DNA of 45,815 nucleotides, taken from positions 1 to 45,815 of the forward strand of contig JAJQAN010000002.1 of NCBI GenBank assembly GCA_021203765.1, written 5' to 3'. This DNA comes from Coriobacteriaceae bacterium (GTDB taxonomy: Bacteria > Actinomycetota > Coriobacteriia > Coriobacteriales > QAMH01). The notes under the pieces are model-generated. The model was not told where the DNA came from, did no database searches, and was given only the letters and a program-made list of their open reading frames with translations. Made by a program: the position numbers and the translations under genes. Within the stretch, counting starts at the first letter, position 1. The number at the start of each line of letters is the position of its first letter. Below are positions 17,758-26,251 of this stretch, in pieces.

Positions 17758-18126
17758 ATGATTCAGATGCAAAGCATGCTGGCCATCGCCGACAACAGCG
17801 GTGCACGCAAGGTACAGTGCATCAAGGTTCTCGGCGGTTCCAAGCGCCGCTACGCCGGGCTGGGCGACGTCGTCGTCTGCAGCGTCAAGGAAGCGGCCCC
17901 GAACGGCCAGGTCAAGAAGGGCGATATCGTCCGCTGTGTGATCGTCCGCGTGAAAAAGGAGGTCCGCCGCAAAGACGGCTCCTACATCCGCTTCGATCAA
18001 AACGCCGCCGTGCTGGTCGACAACCAAGGAGCGCCACGCGGCACGCGCGTCTTCGGCCCGGTCGCCCGCGAACTGCGCGACCGCCGCTACATGAAGATCG
18101 TCTCCCTCGCACCCGAGACGATTTAA
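17758..18126 (+). CDS. rplN: Ribosomal protein L14
   Basis: L14 (122 aa, standard length) sits at the subunit interface and is also the docking partner of the silencing factor RsfS, whose gene lies at 40021 in this window. The [22 protein letters not shown] start and [22 protein letters not shown] end are typical. GAAAGGTTGA precedes the ATG. Confidence 0.98.
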   Translation: MIQMQSMLAIADNSGARKVQCIKVLGGSKRRYAGLGDVVVCSVKEAAPNGQVKKGDIVRCVIVRVKKEVRRKDGSYIRFDQNAAVLVDNQGAPRGTRVFGPVARELRDRRYMKIVSLAPETI

Positions 18127-18142
18127 GGAAGGTGTGAGGACT

Positions 18143-18460
18143 ATGGCGAAGATGTCTGTGAAGAAAGGTGACACGGTCAAGGTCATCTGCGGCAAGGACA
18201 AGGGCGTCCAGGGCGAGGTCCTGGCGGCCTATCCCCAGACGCAGCGCGTGAGCGTCCGCGGCGTCGCGATGGTCAAAAAGACCTTGCGCCCGACCCAGGA
18301 GAACCCGTCGGGCGGCATAGACGAGCGCGAGTCGACCGTCCACGTCTCCGACGTCATGTTGGTCTGCCCGCACTGCGATCTGCCGACACGGGTCGGCAGC
18401 AGGCGCGAAGGCAACAAGAAGATCCGCGTCTGCAAGCGCTGCGGCAAGGATATCGACTAA
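18143..18460 (+). CDS. rplX: Ribosomal protein L24, zinc-ribbon type
   Basis: L24 (105 aa) is one of the first 23S-binding assembly proteins and carries a KOW motif (KKGDTVKVICGKDKG). The C-terminal half has two CxxC pairs (VCPHC and VCKRC), so this is the zinc-binding form. The track starts at GTG 18134, but ATG 18143 gives the usual MAKMSVKKGD beginning and has GGAAGG at suitable distance. An 85-nt spacer with a hairpin follows. Confidence 0.95.
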   Translation: MAKMSVKKGDTVKVICGKDKGVQGEVLAAYPQTQRVSVRGVAMVKKTLRPTQENPSGGIDERESTVHVSDVMLVCPHCDLPTRVGSRREGNKKIRVCKRCGKDID

Positions 18461-18475
18461 GGCACGTTTTTAAGG

Positions 18476-18500
18476 CCCTTCCGCGAAAGGCACGGAAGGG
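18476..18500 (+). promoter_or_regulatory. Hairpin between rplX and rplE
   Basis: CCCTTCCG (18476-18483) pairs perfectly with CGGAAGGG (18493-18500) across a nine-base loop, in an 85-nt spacer. GAGGT/ACCTC further downstream can form a second stem. There is no T-run after it, so attenuation or protein binding is more likely than simple termination. Confidence 0.35.
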
Positions 18501-18545
18501 GGCGAGGTCGGAAACCCCGCCTGAAACCTCGACAAGGAGTTAAGC

Positions 18546-19097
18546 ATGGCACCTCGGCTCAAAGAAAAGTACCAGACGGAGATCATCGGGCAGCTCGAAA
18601 AGGATCTCGGGATCGACAACGTCAACTCGGTCCCCAAGCTCGAGAAGATCGTCGTCAACATGGGCGTCGGCGCCGCCGCGACCGATTCCAAGCAGATCGA
18701 CGCGGCCGTCGAAGACCTGCGCGTCATCACCGGCCAGCAGCCGATGATCTGCCGCGCCAAAAAGTCCATCGCCGGTTTCAAGCTGCGTGCCGGCATGCCC
18801 ATCGGCGCGAAGGTCACGCTGCGCGGCGACCGCATGTACGAGTTCTTCGACCGTCTGGTCGCGACAGCCATCCCGCGCGTCCGCGATTTCCGCGGCATGT
18901 CGCTGAAGTCCTTCGACGGCAGCGGCAACTACTCCATGGGCGTCACCGAGCAGCTCATCTTCCCGGAGATCGACTACGACTCGGTCGACCATGTGCGTGG
19001 CATGGACATCACTTTTGTAACGACCGCGAAGACCGACGAGGAGGCCTTGGCGCTGATGACGGCGCTCGGCTTCCCCTTCGAGCATCCGCGTAACTAG
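18546..19097 (+). CDS. rplE: Ribosomal protein L5
   Basis: L5 (183 aa) belongs to the central protuberance, binds 5S rRNA and contacts P-site tRNA. The [40 protein letters not shown] and [21 protein letters not shown] segments are diagnostic. AAGGAG lies upstream of the ATG. In E. coli the S8 repressor acts at the start of rplE; the hairpin in the spacer just before it is a candidate analogue, unproven. Confidence 0.98.
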   Translation: MAPRLKEKYQTEIIGQLEKDLGIDNVNSVPKLEKIVVNMGVGAAATDSKQIDAAVEDLRVITGQQPMICRAKKSIAGFKLRAGMPIGAKVTLRGDRMYEFFDRLVATAIPRVRDFRGMSLKSFDGSGNYSMGVTEQLIFPEIDYDSVDHVRGMDITFVTTAKTDEEALALMTALGFPFEHPRN

Positions 19098-19125
19098 GAA
19101 ACCTTAGGTTGAGGAGGCATCTGTT

Positions 19126-19311
19126 TTGGCTAAGAAATCGATGATCGCCAAGGCGAAGCGCGAACCGAAGTACAGCACCCGCGCCTACACCCGCTGCGTC
19201 CGTTGCGGGCGCCCGCGTTCGGTCTACCGCAAGTTCGGCCTGTGCCGTATCTGCTTGCGTGAGTTGGCCAACAAGGGCGAACTGCCCGGCGTGCGCAAGT
19301 CCAGCTGGTAG
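19126..19311 (+). CDS. rpsZ: Ribosomal protein S14, zinc type
   Basis: This is the short (61 aa) zinc-binding form of S14, a 30S head protein. The four ligands are in CVRCGRP and CRICLREL. The start is TTG, supported by GAGGAGG nine bases upstream and by the family start [12 protein letters not shown]. Name rpsZ (or rpsN type Z). No zinc-free paralogue is visible in the window. Confidence 0.96.
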   Translation: MAKKSMIAKAKREPKYSTRAYTRCVRCGRPRSVYRKFGLCRICLRELANKGELPGVRKSSW

Positions 19312-19353
19312 ACGGCCGGACCCGTATCTGGATGTTCAGCTGCGCCGGGCAGG

Positions 19354-19376
19354 CGTTTCCGTCAGGGGCGGAGGCG
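19354..19376 (+). promoter_or_regulatory. Hairpin between rpsZ and rpsH
   Basis: CGTTTCCG (19354-19361) pairs with CGGAGGCG (19369-19376), 8 bp with two G-U pairs and a seven-base loop, inside a 108-nt spacer. It could be an S8-related control site or a processing site; evidence is limited to the fold. Confidence 0.3.
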
Positions 19377-19419
19377 AACCGCACGGCCGCAGTGGTAAAC
19401 GAGCCATAGGAGGAAACCA

Positions 19420-19818
19420 ATGGGTATGACCGATCCGATTGCCGATATGCTCACCCGCATCCGCAACGCGAACATGGTCAACAAGGAGACGGTATCCATG
19501 CCGTCGAGCAAGAAGCTCGTCGAGATCGCCCGCATCATGAAGGAGGAGGGCTATATCACCGACTACGAGGTGACGCCCCAGTCCCCGCAAAACGAGCTGA
19601 CGATCGAGCTCAAGTACGGCGAAAAGAAGGAAAAGACGATCCGTGGCCTGCGCCGCATCTCCAAGCCGGGCCTGCGCATCTATGCCGGCAAAAACGACCT
19701 GCCCCGCGTCCTGGGCGGTCTGGGCACGGCAATCATATCGACCTCGAACGGCGTCATGACCGACCGCGACGCCCGCCTGGCGGGCATCGGCGGCGAGGTC
19801 TTGGCCTACATCTGGTAG
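19420..19818 (+). CDS. rpsH: Ribosomal protein S8
   Basis: S8 (132 aa) binds the central domain of 16S rRNA and in E. coli represses the spc operon. [16 protein letters not shown] and the [26 protein letters not shown] end are typical. ATG 19420 has GGAGG six bases before it; an alternative ATG six bases later would give [10 protein letters not shown] 108-nt spacer precedes it. Confidence 0.98.
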   Translation: MGMTDPIADMLTRIRNANMVNKETVSMPSSKKLVEIARIMKEEGYITDYEVTPQSPQNELTIELKYGEKKEKTIRGLRRISKPGLRIYAGKNDLPRVLGGLGTAIISTSNGVMTDRDARLAGIGGEVLAYIW

Positions 19819-19832
19819 GGAAGGGAGCAAGC

Positions 19833-20369
19833 ATGTCACGCGTCGGTAACCTCCCCGTCCAGATCCCGGCCGGGGTCGAAGTATCCGTCAAGGACAACGT
19901 CGTCACGGTCAAGGGGCCCAAGGGCGAACTGCAGCAGTCCTACGACCCGCTGATCACCGTCAAGGTCGACGGCGACGAGGTCGTGGTCACCCGCGCCAAC
20001 GACGAGCGCCAGGCACGCTCGCTGCACGGGCTCACCCGCAGTCTCATCAACAACATGACCATCGGGGTCACCGAGGGCTATTCCAAGACCCTCGAACTCG
20101 TCGGCGTCGGCTACCGCGCCTCGCTCAAAGGCAACCAGCTCGAGCTCAGCGTCGGCTATTCGCACCCGGTCTACGTCGAGGCCCCCGAGGGCATCAAGCT
20201 CGAATGCCCCGACCAGACCCATATCACGGTCTCGGGCATCAATAAACAGCTCGTCGGACAGGTCGCAGCCGATATCCGCAAGTGGCGCAAGCCCGAGCCG
20301 TACAAGGGCAAGGGCATCCGCTACGAAGGCGAACATGTCCGCCACAAGGAAGGCAAGACCGCCGGCTAG
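19833..20369 (+). CDS. rplF: Ribosomal protein L6
   Basis: L6 (178 aa) lies near the GTPase-associated centre of the 50S subunit. [17 protein letters not shown], the repeat in the second half ([24 protein letters not shown]) and the [26 protein letters not shown] end are diagnostic. GAAGGGAG lies upstream of the ATG, 14 nt after rpsH. Confidence 0.98.
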   Translation: MSRVGNLPVQIPAGVEVSVKDNVVTVKGPKGELQQSYDPLITVKVDGDEVVVTRANDERQARSLHGLTRSLINNMTIGVTEGYSKTLELVGVGYRASLKGNQLELSVGYSHPVYVEAPEGIKLECPDQTHITVSGINKQLVGQVAADIRKWRKPEPYKGKGIRYEGEHVRHKEGKTAG

Positions 20370-20398
20370 CCGGCTCGTTTTGAGGAGTGCAAGAAGGT

Positions 20399-20767
20399 AT
20401 GGATAAGTCCAAGACAAAGAAGGCTCAGCAGCAGCGCCGCAAGAACCGGGTGCGCGGCAAGGTCACCGGGACCGCCGAATGCCCGCGTCTGTGCGTCACG
20501 CGCTCGAACAACCATATTTACGCCCAGGTCATCGACGACGTGGCGGCGAACACGCTCTGCAGCGCGTCCTCGCTCGACGCCGAGTTCAAATCCTGCGGCA
20601 AATCCGGCGGCAACGTGGAGGGCGCCGCCGAGGTCGGCAAGCTCATCGGCAAGCGTGCGAGCGACGCCGGCATCGACCAGATCGTATTCGATCGCGGCGG
20701 CCACCTCTACCACGGCCGGGTCAAGGCCCTGGCGGACGGCGCCCGCGAAGCAGGACTGAAGTTCTAG
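20399..20767 (+). CDS. rplR: Ribosomal protein L18
   Basis: L18 (122 aa) binds 5S rRNA with L5. The basic N-terminus, [20 protein letters not shown] and the [27 protein letters not shown] end are typical. The track starts at GTG 20387; ATG 20399 gives a protein of normal length beginning [10 protein letters not shown], with GAGGAG eleven bases upstream. Both starts remain possible. Confidence 0.95.
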   Translation: MDKSKTKKAQQQRRKNRVRGKVTGTAECPRLCVTRSNNHIYAQVIDDVAANTLCSASSLDAEFKSCGKSGGNVEGAAEVGKLIGKRASDAGIDQIVFDRGGHLYHGRVKALADGAREAGLKF

Positions 20768-20785
20768 GAAGGGGGAGAGCACGGT

Positions 20786-21409
20786 ATGGCGAACGAGCAA
20801 GAGCAACCGACCGAGCAGACGCCCGAAGCCGCTGCCAAGGAGCAGCCGGCCGGGCAGCAGAAGACATCCGGTCGCTCCGACCGCTCCAAAAGGCCTGATC
20901 GCGACGGCGATGAGGTTCCCGAGCTCGAAGATCAGGTCATCTACATCAACCGAGTCGCCAAGGTCGTCAAAGGCGGCCGTCGTTACGGCATGACCGCCCT
21001 GGTCGCCGTCGGCGACCGTCACGGCAGGGTCGGCATCGGCATGGGTCGCGCCACCGAGGTTCCCATCGCCATTAACAAGGGCGTCGAGGAGGCCAAGCGC
21101 AACCTGTTCACGGTCCCGCTGACCGAGGCCGGAACGATCCCGCACGAGGTCGTCTCCAAGTACGGCGCAGGCCGCATCATCATCAAGCCGGCCGTTCCCG
21201 GCACCGGCATCATCGCCGGCGGCCCGGTCCGCCCGCTCTTCGAGCTGGCCGGCATCAAGGACGTGCTTTCCAAGTCCGTCGGCACCGACAACTGCCTCAA
21301 CATGGTCAAGGCGGCCGCCAAGGGCCTGCAGGAGCTTTCCAGCCCCGAACAGGTCGCCGAGCGCCGCGGCATGTCCGTCGCCGACATCTTCGGAAAGAAG
21401 GTGCAGTAG
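20786..21409 (+). CDS. rpsE: Ribosomal protein S5 with N-terminal extension
   Basis: S5 (207 aa) is a 30S protein important for decoding fidelity and the mRNA entry pore. Conserved core begins around residue 48 with [32 protein letters not shown]-like and [21 protein letters not shown] segments follow. The first 45 or so residues are a Glu/Gln/Pro/Ala-rich, probably disordered extension not seen in E. coli but common in actinobacteria. rpmD starts immediately after its stop. Confidence 0.97.
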   Translation: MANEQEQPTEQTPEAAAKEQPAGQQKTSGRSDRSKRPDRDGDEVPELEDQVIYINRVAKVVKGGRRYGMTALVAVGDRHGRVGIGMGRATEVPIAINKGVEEAKRNLFTVPLTEAGTIPHEVVSKYGAGRIIIKPAVPGTGIIAGGPVRPLFELAGIKDVLSKSVGTDNCLNMVKAAAKGLQELSSPEQVAERRGMSVADIFGKKVQ

Positions 21410-21619
21410 ATGGCCGCGTCCACCAAGAAGGCCGCGAAGAAGACCCTGCGCATCACGCAGGTCAAAAGTTCGATCGGCCACAAGTCCGACCAGGAAAAGA
21501 CCCTGAAGGCGCTGGGCCTGGGCAAGATCGGCAGAAGCGTGGAACAGGTCGACAACGACTGCGTCCGCGGCATGATCTTCAAGGTCAAGCACCTCGTCGA
21601 GGTCGAGGAGATCTCGTAG
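21410..21619 (+). CDS. rpmD: Ribosomal protein L30
   Basis: L30 (69 aa) is a small 50S protein. The core LRITQVKSSIGHKSDQEKTLKALGLGKIGRSVE is diagnostic, preceded by about ten extra basic residues. The ATG follows the rpsE TAG without any gap, so it is probably coupled. A 101-nt structured spacer follows. Confidence 0.95.
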   Translation: MAASTKKAAKKTLRITQVKSSIGHKSDQEKTLKALGLGKIGRSVEQVDNDCVRGMIFKVKHLVEVEEIS

Positions 21620-21628
21620 CACGATCTT

Positions 21629-21700
21629 CGCTGCATGCATCCGGTGCAGCGGATACGGAAGTTTGTCGGCGGCGAGCAGCCGACCGCACCGTCAGGTGCG
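21629..21700 (+). promoter_or_regulatory. Three-hairpin spacer upstream of rplO
   Basis: The 101-nt spacer contains three consecutive perfect stems: CGCTGCA/TGCAGCG (21629-21651), GTCGGC/GCCGAC (21665-21684) and CGCACC-GTCA-GGTGCG (21685-21700). The last ends shortly before the AAGGAG of rplO. It is a candidate regulatory RNA in the spc operon. Confidence 0.45.
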
Positions 21701-21720
21701 AGCGTATGAAGGAGTAGCAC

Positions 21721-22170
21721 ATGAACCTGCACGAACTGACACCGGCGCCCGGCTCCACCAAGAGCCGCAAGCGTGTGGGACGCGGCCACGGCTCCGGCCA
21801 TGGTGGCAAGTCCGGTCGCGGCACCAACGGCCAGCTGTCCCGCTCGGGCGGCGGCAAAGGCCCCGGCTTCGAAGGCGGACAGACGCCTTTGGCACGTCGT
21901 CTTCCCAAGCTCCCGGGCTTCAACAACATCAACCGTAAGGAATATCTGCCCGTCAACGTCTCCCGTCTCGACGCCGTCTACGAATCCGGCGACGTCGTCA
22001 ACGGCAAGACCTTGGTCGAAAAGGGCATCATCAAGCACGAAGACGCTCCGGTCAAGGTCCTCGGCGACGGCAAGATCACCAAGGCGCTCACCATCAGTGT
22101 CGACAAGATATCGGCCTCCGCACAGAAGAAGATCGAGGCGGCCGGCGGAAAGGTCGAGCTGTCATGCTAA
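21721..22170 (+). CDS. rplO: Ribosomal protein L15
   Basis: L15 (149 aa) is a late 50S assembly protein. [37 protein letters not shown] has the glycine/arginine-rich N-terminal extension typical of the family, and [18 protein letters not shown] follows. The end overlaps secY by seven bases, so secY translation is coupled to it. Confidence 0.98.
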   Translation: MNLHELTPAPGSTKSRKRVGRGHGSGHGGKSGRGTNGQLSRSGGGKGPGFEGGQTPLARRLPKLPGFNNINRKEYLPVNVSRLDAVYESGDVVNGKTLVEKGIIKHEDAPVKVLGDGKITKALTISVDKISASAQKKIEAAGGKVELSC

Positions 22171-23456
22171 AAGCTCTCGCAAACGCCATGCGTGTGCGGG
22201 ATCTCCGCATGAAGATCCTGTTCACGCTGGCAATCATCGCCATATACCGTATCGGGTGCTTCATCCCGGTGCCGGGCATCCCGTTCGCAGAGCTGGTAGA
22301 CAGCTTCCGAAGCGCGGATACCAACAGCGCGCTGATGATGCTCAACCTCTTTTCCGGCGGTGCGCTCGAATACTTCTCGGTGTTCTCGCTCGGCATCATG
22401 CCCTACATCACCGCATCCATCATCATGCAGCTTTTGCAGGGCGTCATCCCCACCCTGTCCCGCTGGGCACGTGAGGGCGAGACCGGGCAGCAGAAGATCA
22501 CGCGCATAACACGATATTTAACGTTAGGCTTAGGCCTCCTAAACGCGATAGGCTATTTGTTCTTATTCCAAAGTTCCACCTTCGGGATCACCTTCGACAC
22601 CTCGGTCGTCCCGCTGTGGGCCACGAGCATCATCATCGTCGCCACCCTGGTGGCCGGCACGGCGCTTATCATGTGGCTGGGCGAGCTCATCACCCAGCGC
22701 GGCATCGGCAACGGCATGTCGCTCATCATCTTCGCCAACATCATCGGACGTCTCCCGAGCGCCCTGTGGGATTCCATCCAGACCTCCGGCGACACGATGC
22801 AGGGCGTCCTGATCACGATCCTCGTCGTCCTGGTCATCCTGATCGTCATACCCGCCATCGTCTTCATCGAACGCGGCCAGCGCCGCATCCCGGTGCAGTA
22901 CTCCAAGCGTGTCGTCGGGCGCAGGGTCATGGGCGGCCAGTCCACCTATCTGCCCCTCAAGGTCAACGGCGCCGGCGTCATCCCGATCATCTTCGCATCG
23001 GCGATCCTCTACATACCAGCCCAGATCGCGGCCTTCTTCCCCGAGTCGGGAGGGGTGCAGGCCTTCGGCAACTTCTGTTCGAGCGGCTGGGGCAACTGGG
23101 TGCTTTCGTTCCTGCTCATCGTGGCCTTCGCGTATTTCTATACGTCGATGGTCTACCACCCGCAGGAGACCGCGGACAACATGAAGAACAACGGCGGCTT
23201 CATACCAGGAGTGCGTCCCGGTGCTGCGACGGTGCAGTACATAAAGGACGTCATCAATCGGATAACACTGCCGGGGGCGATATTCATCGCCCTCATCGCG
23301 GTCATCCCGTCGATTTTGTATTCGTTCACCGACAACGCGCTCATCAATACACTCGGCGGGACCTCGATCTTGATCCTCGTCGGCGTCGCACTCGACACCA
23401 TGACGAAGCTCGAGAGCCAGCTGAAGATGCACAACTACGACGGCTTCTTCAAATAG
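22164..23456 (+). CDS. secY: Protein translocase subunit SecY
   Basis: SecY (430 aa) is the membrane channel of the Sec translocon, expected to have ten transmembrane helices; multiple hydrophobic segments are visible. [31 protein letters not shown] and [12 protein letters not shown] motifs are diagnostic. Residues 115-137 (third membrane segment by comparison with E. coli) are encoded by a dense run of AT-rich, rare codons (ATA, TTA, CTA, CGA), unlike the rest of the gene. Overlap with rplO and proximity to adk are classical for the spc operon. Confidence 0.98.
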   Translation: MLKALANAMRVRDLRMKILFTLAIIAIYRIGCFIPVPGIPFAELVDSFRSADTNSALMMLNLFSGGALEYFSVFSLGIMPYITASIIMQLLQGVIPTLSRWAREGETGQQKITRITRYLTLGLGLLNAIGYLFLFQSSTFGITFDTSVVPLWATSIIIVATLVAGTALIMWLGELITQRGIGNGMSLIIFANIIGRLPSALWDSIQTSGDTMQGVLITILVVLVILIVIPAIVFIERGQRRIPVQYSKRVVGRRVMGGQSTYLPLKVNGAGVIPIIFASAILYIPAQIAAFFPESGGVQAFGNFCSSGWGNWVLSFLLIVAFAYFYTSMVYHPQETADNMKNNGGFIPGVRPGAATVQYIKDVINRITLPGAIFIALIAVIPSILYSFTDNALINTLGGTSILILVGVALDTMTKLESQLKMHNYDGFFK

Positions 23457-23481
23457 CTGCCTTCAAGGGAGTTGATACGCA

Positions 23482-24105
23482 ATGAATATCGTGCTTTTGG
23501 GAGCGCCTGGCGCCGGTAAGGGCACGCAGGCCGAAAAACTCGTCTCCGAATACGGCTTCACCCATCTGTCCACCGGCGACGTGCTCCGTGCCGCGGTGGC
23601 CGAGGGCACCCCGCTCGGGCTGGAGGCAAAAAAGTACATGGACGCCGGCGACCTGGTGCCCGACGAGGTCGTCGTCGGCCTGGTCGAAGAAACCCTCAAG
23701 GCCGACCCGGAAGGCTCCTACCTGCTCGACGGCTTCCCGCGCACGCCCACCCAGGCTGTCTCGCTCGACACCGTCTTATCCAACCTCGGCCAGGAGCTCG
23801 ACTACGCCATCGCCTTGCAGGTCGACATGGAATCCGTCGTCGACCGCATGTGCTCGCGTCGCTGCTGCCGCGACTGCGGGGCCATCGGCAACGTCTCCGA
23901 CGGCCCGACCTGCCCCAAGTGCGGCGGCGAGATGTACCAGCGCGACGACGACAACGAGGAGACCGTCCGCAACCGCATCGAGGTCTACAACAAGCAGACG
24001 AGCCCGCTCATCGACTACTATCACGGCAACGGCATCCTCGTCGAGGTCGACGGCAACAAGACCCCCGACGAGGTCTTCTCCGCCATCTGCGACGTCCTTT
24101 CATGA
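23482..24105 (+). CDS. adk: Adenylate kinase, zinc-lid type
   Basis: Adenylate kinase (207 aa) interconverts ATP + AMP and 2 ADP. The P-loop GAPGAGKGTQ is at 7-16; STGDVLR and DGFPRT bind AMP. The lid carries C129-C132 and C144-C147 and is shorter than in Bacillus-type zinc lids, with two extra Cys (124, 128) nearby. Standard position between secY and map; the TGA overlaps map as ATGA. Confidence 0.97.
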   Translation: MNIVLLGAPGAGKGTQAEKLVSEYGFTHLSTGDVLRAAVAEGTPLGLEAKKYMDAGDLVPDEVVVGLVEETLKADPEGSYLLDGFPRTPTQAVSLDTVLSNLGQELDYAIALQVDMESVVDRMCSRRCCRDCGAIGNVSDGPTCPKCGGEMYQRDDDNEETVRNRIEVYNKQTSPLIDYYHGNGILVEVDGNKTPDEVFSAICDVLS

Positions 24106-24872
24106 TAGGCAGATTCAAAGAAGAGCCGATCCTCAAGTCGCCCGCTGAGATCGAGGCGATGAAGGAGGCCGGCCGCGTTTCCGCCAAGGTGCTGCGGATG
24201 GTCGGCGACCTCGTCCAGCCCGGCGTCTCGACGCTCGAGCTCGACAGCTACGTCGAAGAGCTCATCCGCCTGGAGGGCGCCACCCCCGCGTTCAAGGGCT
24301 ACGGCGGCTTTCCCGGCTCCATCTGCTCCTCGCCCAACGACATGGTCGTGCACGGGATCCCGTCCTCCACGGTCATCCTGCAGGAGGGCGACATCATCTC
24401 CATCGACACCGGCGCCGTCGTCGACGGCTGGGTCGGGGACAACGCCTGGACCTATCCGGTGGGGGAAATCGACGACGAGAAGAAGCGCCTGCTCGAGGTG
24501 ACCGAACAGTCCATGTGGGCGGGCATCGAGGCAGCGCAGGCCGGAAGCCACATGGGCGATATCGGCCATGCCGTCCAGACGGTCGCCGAGGCGGCCGGTT
24601 TCGGCGTGGTGCGCGAATACGTCGGACACGGGGTCGGCCGCGACATGCACGAGATGCCGAACGTCCCCAACTACGGGCGTCCGGGGCGGGGGCTGCGTCT
24701 GGAGCCCGGCCTCGTCATCTGCATCGAGCCGATGATCAACGCCGGCACCTACCATGTGCACGGCCTCGATGATGGCTGGGCGGTCGTCACCGACGACGGA
24801 TCCCCGAGCGCGCATTTCGAGAAGACCATCGCCGTCACTGAGGACGGCCCGGTCATCCTGACGACGGAATAA
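24102..24872 (+). CDS. map: Methionine aminopeptidase, type I
   Basis: MetAP (256 aa) removes the initiator methionine from nascent proteins. Five metal ligands are recognisable: Asp102, Asp113, His176, Glu209 and Glu240; His84 (VVHGIPS) is the substrate-contacting histidine. The track ORF starts upstream inside adk, but ATG 24102 (MIGRFKEEPILKSPAEIEAM) fits the family and gives the usual ATGA overlap with adk. An AT-rich promoter-like region follows its stop. Confidence 0.96.
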   Translation: MIGRFKEEPILKSPAEIEAMKEAGRVSAKVLRMVGDLVQPGVSTLELDSYVEELIRLEGATPAFKGYGGFPGSICSSPNDMVVHGIPSSTVILQEGDIISIDTGAVVDGWVGDNAWTYPVGEIDDEKKRLLEVTEQSMWAGIEAAQAGSHMGDIGHAVQTVAEAAGFGVVREYVGHGVGRDMHEMPNVPNYGRPGRGLRLEPGLVICIEPMINAGTYHVHGLDDGWAVVTDDGSPSAHFEKTIAVTEDGPVILTTE

Positions 24873-24881
24873 AAATTTCTT

Positions 24882-24910
24882 CTCACAACCAGCGATTTCT
24901 GTGATAAACT
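24882..24910 (+). promoter_or_regulatory. Putative promoter upstream of infA
   Basis: CTCACA (24882-24887) and TAAACT (24905-24910) are spaced 17 bp apart in an AT-rich patch directly after map. Each hexamer matches consensus at four positions. It could start the infA-rpmJ-alpha operon transcript near 24917. Confidence 0.4.
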
Positions 24911-24959
24911 GTTTGTTCGCGTTTGCGTGAGTGCAGGATTTGAAGGAAAGCGGTTTGCC

Positions 24960-25178
24960 GTGGCCAAGGAAGATGCAATAGAACTGGAAGGGACGGTCGT
25001 CGAGCCGCTTCCCAACGCCATGTTCAAGGTCGAGCTCGAAAACGGCCACGAGGTCCTTGCCCACATCTGCGGCAAGATGCGCATGCACTACATCAAGATC
25101 CTGCCGGGGGACAAGGTCACCGTCGAGCTTTCTCCCTACGACCTCGATCGGGGTCGCATCACGTTCCGCTATAAATAA
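24960..25178 (+). CDS. infA: Translation initiation factor IF-1
   Basis: IF-1 (72 aa) occupies the ribosomal A site during initiation. It is a single OB-fold: [25 protein letters not shown] and [22 protein letters not shown] are typical. The track ORF starts at 24927, but GTG 24960, with GAAGGAAAG upstream, gives the exact family N-terminus and length. A terminator-like hairpin pair follows before rpmJ. Confidence 0.97.
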   Translation: MAKEDAIELEGTVVEPLPNAMFKVELENGHEVLAHICGKMRMHYIKILPGDKVTVELSPYDLDRGRITFRYK

Positions 25179-25209
25179 GCTCAGTTCGTACCCTGTGCGG
25201 ACCGGTCTT

Positions 25210-25250
25210 AAGGAAGCCCGCTTCGGCGGGATTTCTTGTCCTTTCAGGAC
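25210..25250 (+). terminator. Tandem hairpins between infA and rpmJ
   Basis: CCCGC-TTCG-GCGGG (25217-25230) with a UUCG tetraloop is followed by ATTTCTT. A second stem, GTCCT-TTC-AGGAC (25238-25250), is followed by TTTAAAAA. The pair looks like a partial terminator or attenuator that could set the ratio of infA to the downstream alpha-operon genes. Confidence 0.5.
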
Positions 25251-25323
25251 TTTAAAAACCATCGCCTGCGGCTGCGGCGTGTGTATAGGACGAAAGCAGT
25301 ACACGTACCGAAAGGAAAAGCTC

Positions 25324-25437
25324 ATGAAGGTACGCCCTTCGGTAAAGAAGATGTGCGACAAATGTAAGATCATTCGACGCCACGGCAAGGTATACGTTAT
25401 CTGCGAAAATCCACGCCACAAGCAGCGTCAAGGCTAG
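25324..25437 (+). CDS. rpmJ: Ribosomal protein L36, zinc type
   Basis: L36 (37 aa) is the smallest 50S protein. [37 protein letters not shown] has the zinc ligands C11, C14, C27 and H33 (sequence shown shortened in concept: the CxxC...C...H pattern is complete). The track ORF starts upstream at 25057, out of the real gene; AAAGGAAAAG precedes ATG 25324. Confidence 0.97.
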   Translation: MKVRPSVKKMCDKCKIIRRHGKVYVICENPRHKQRQG

Positions 25438-25451
25438 AAAGAGGTACGACA

Positions 25452-25826
25452 TTGGCTCGTATACTTGGTGTTGACCTTCCGCGCGACAAGCGCGTCGAAG
25501 CCGGGCTGACCTACATCTACGGAATCGGCCTGAGCACCTCCCGCAAGATCCTGAGCGCGACCGGCGTCGATCCGGACACCCGCGTCCGCGACCTGACCGA
25601 CGGGGAAGTCACGAAACTGCGCGATTACATCGACAAGAACCTCGTCGTCGAAGGCGATCTGCGCCGTGAGAACTCCCAAAACGTCAAACGCCTGATGGAA
25701 ATCGGCTGCTACCGGGGCCTGCGTCATCGCAAGGGCCTCCCGGTCCGCGGCCAGCGCACCCACACCAACGCACGCACCCGCAAGGGTCCGCGCAAGCAGA
25801 TCGGTGCGCGCAAGAAGAAGGACTGA
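25452..25826 (+). CDS. rpsM: Ribosomal protein S13
   Basis: S13 (124 aa) forms bridges between the 30S head and the 50S subunit. [20 protein letters not shown] and the [20 protein letters not shown] segment are diagnostic. The start is TTG, with AAAGAGGT as Shine-Dalgarno; family comparison leaves little doubt. It begins 14 nt after rpmJ. Confidence 0.97.
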   Translation: MARILGVDLPRDKRVEAGLTYIYGIGLSTSRKILSATGVDPDTRVRDLTDGEVTKLRDYIDKNLVVEGDLRRENSQNVKRLMEIGCYRGLRHRKGLPVRGQRTHTNARTRKGPRKQIGARKKKD

Positions 25827-25837
25827 GGTGATCACGC

Positions 25838-26233
25838 ATGCCTAAGCAGCAGACACGCACCCGTGTCAAGCGCTCCGAGCGCAAGAACATCTCGGTCGGA
25901 CAGGCTCACATCAAGAGCACGTTCAACAACACGATCGTCACGTTGACGGACACCTACGGCAACGTCATCACCTGGCAATCGGCCGGCACGGTCGGCTTCA
26001 AGGGTTCGCGTAAGAGCACCCCGTTCGCCGCACAGATGGCCGCCGAGCGCGCCGCCCAGCTCGGCAAGGAGCATGGGCTGCAGAAGGTCGCCGTGTTCGT
26101 CAAGGGTCCGGGCTCCGGCCGCGAAACGGCCATCCGCTCGCTCCAGGCTGCTGGTCTCGAAATCACCAGCATCATGGACGTCACGCCCGTACCGCACAAC
26201 GGCTGCCGCCTGAAGAAGCGCCGCCGCCTCTAA
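25838..26233 (+). CDS. rpsK: Ribosomal protein S11
   Basis: S11 (131 aa) lies on the 30S platform near the mRNA exit and E site. The [36 protein letters not shown] and [17 protein letters not shown] segments are typical. Only 11 nt separate it from rpsM. Confidence 0.98.
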   Translation: MPKQQTRTRVKRSERKNISVGQAHIKSTFNNTIVTLTDTYGNVITWQSAGTVGFKGSRKSTPFAAQMAAERAAQLGKEHGLQKVAVFVKGPGSGRETAIRSLQAAGLEITSIMDVTPVPHNGCRLKKRRRL

Positions 26234-26251
26234 ACAAGGAAAGGTAAGATT

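Noticed and set aside
22500-22580. AT-rich secY patch as an inserted element
   Set aside because: The reading frame and SecY protein sequence continue without interruption, and there are no flanking repeats; it is a codon-usage effect.
25057-25323. Longer rpmJ ORF (126 aa) in the track
   Set aside because: The upstream part is an out-of-frame reading of infA and the terminator region; L36 is complete in the last 37 residues.
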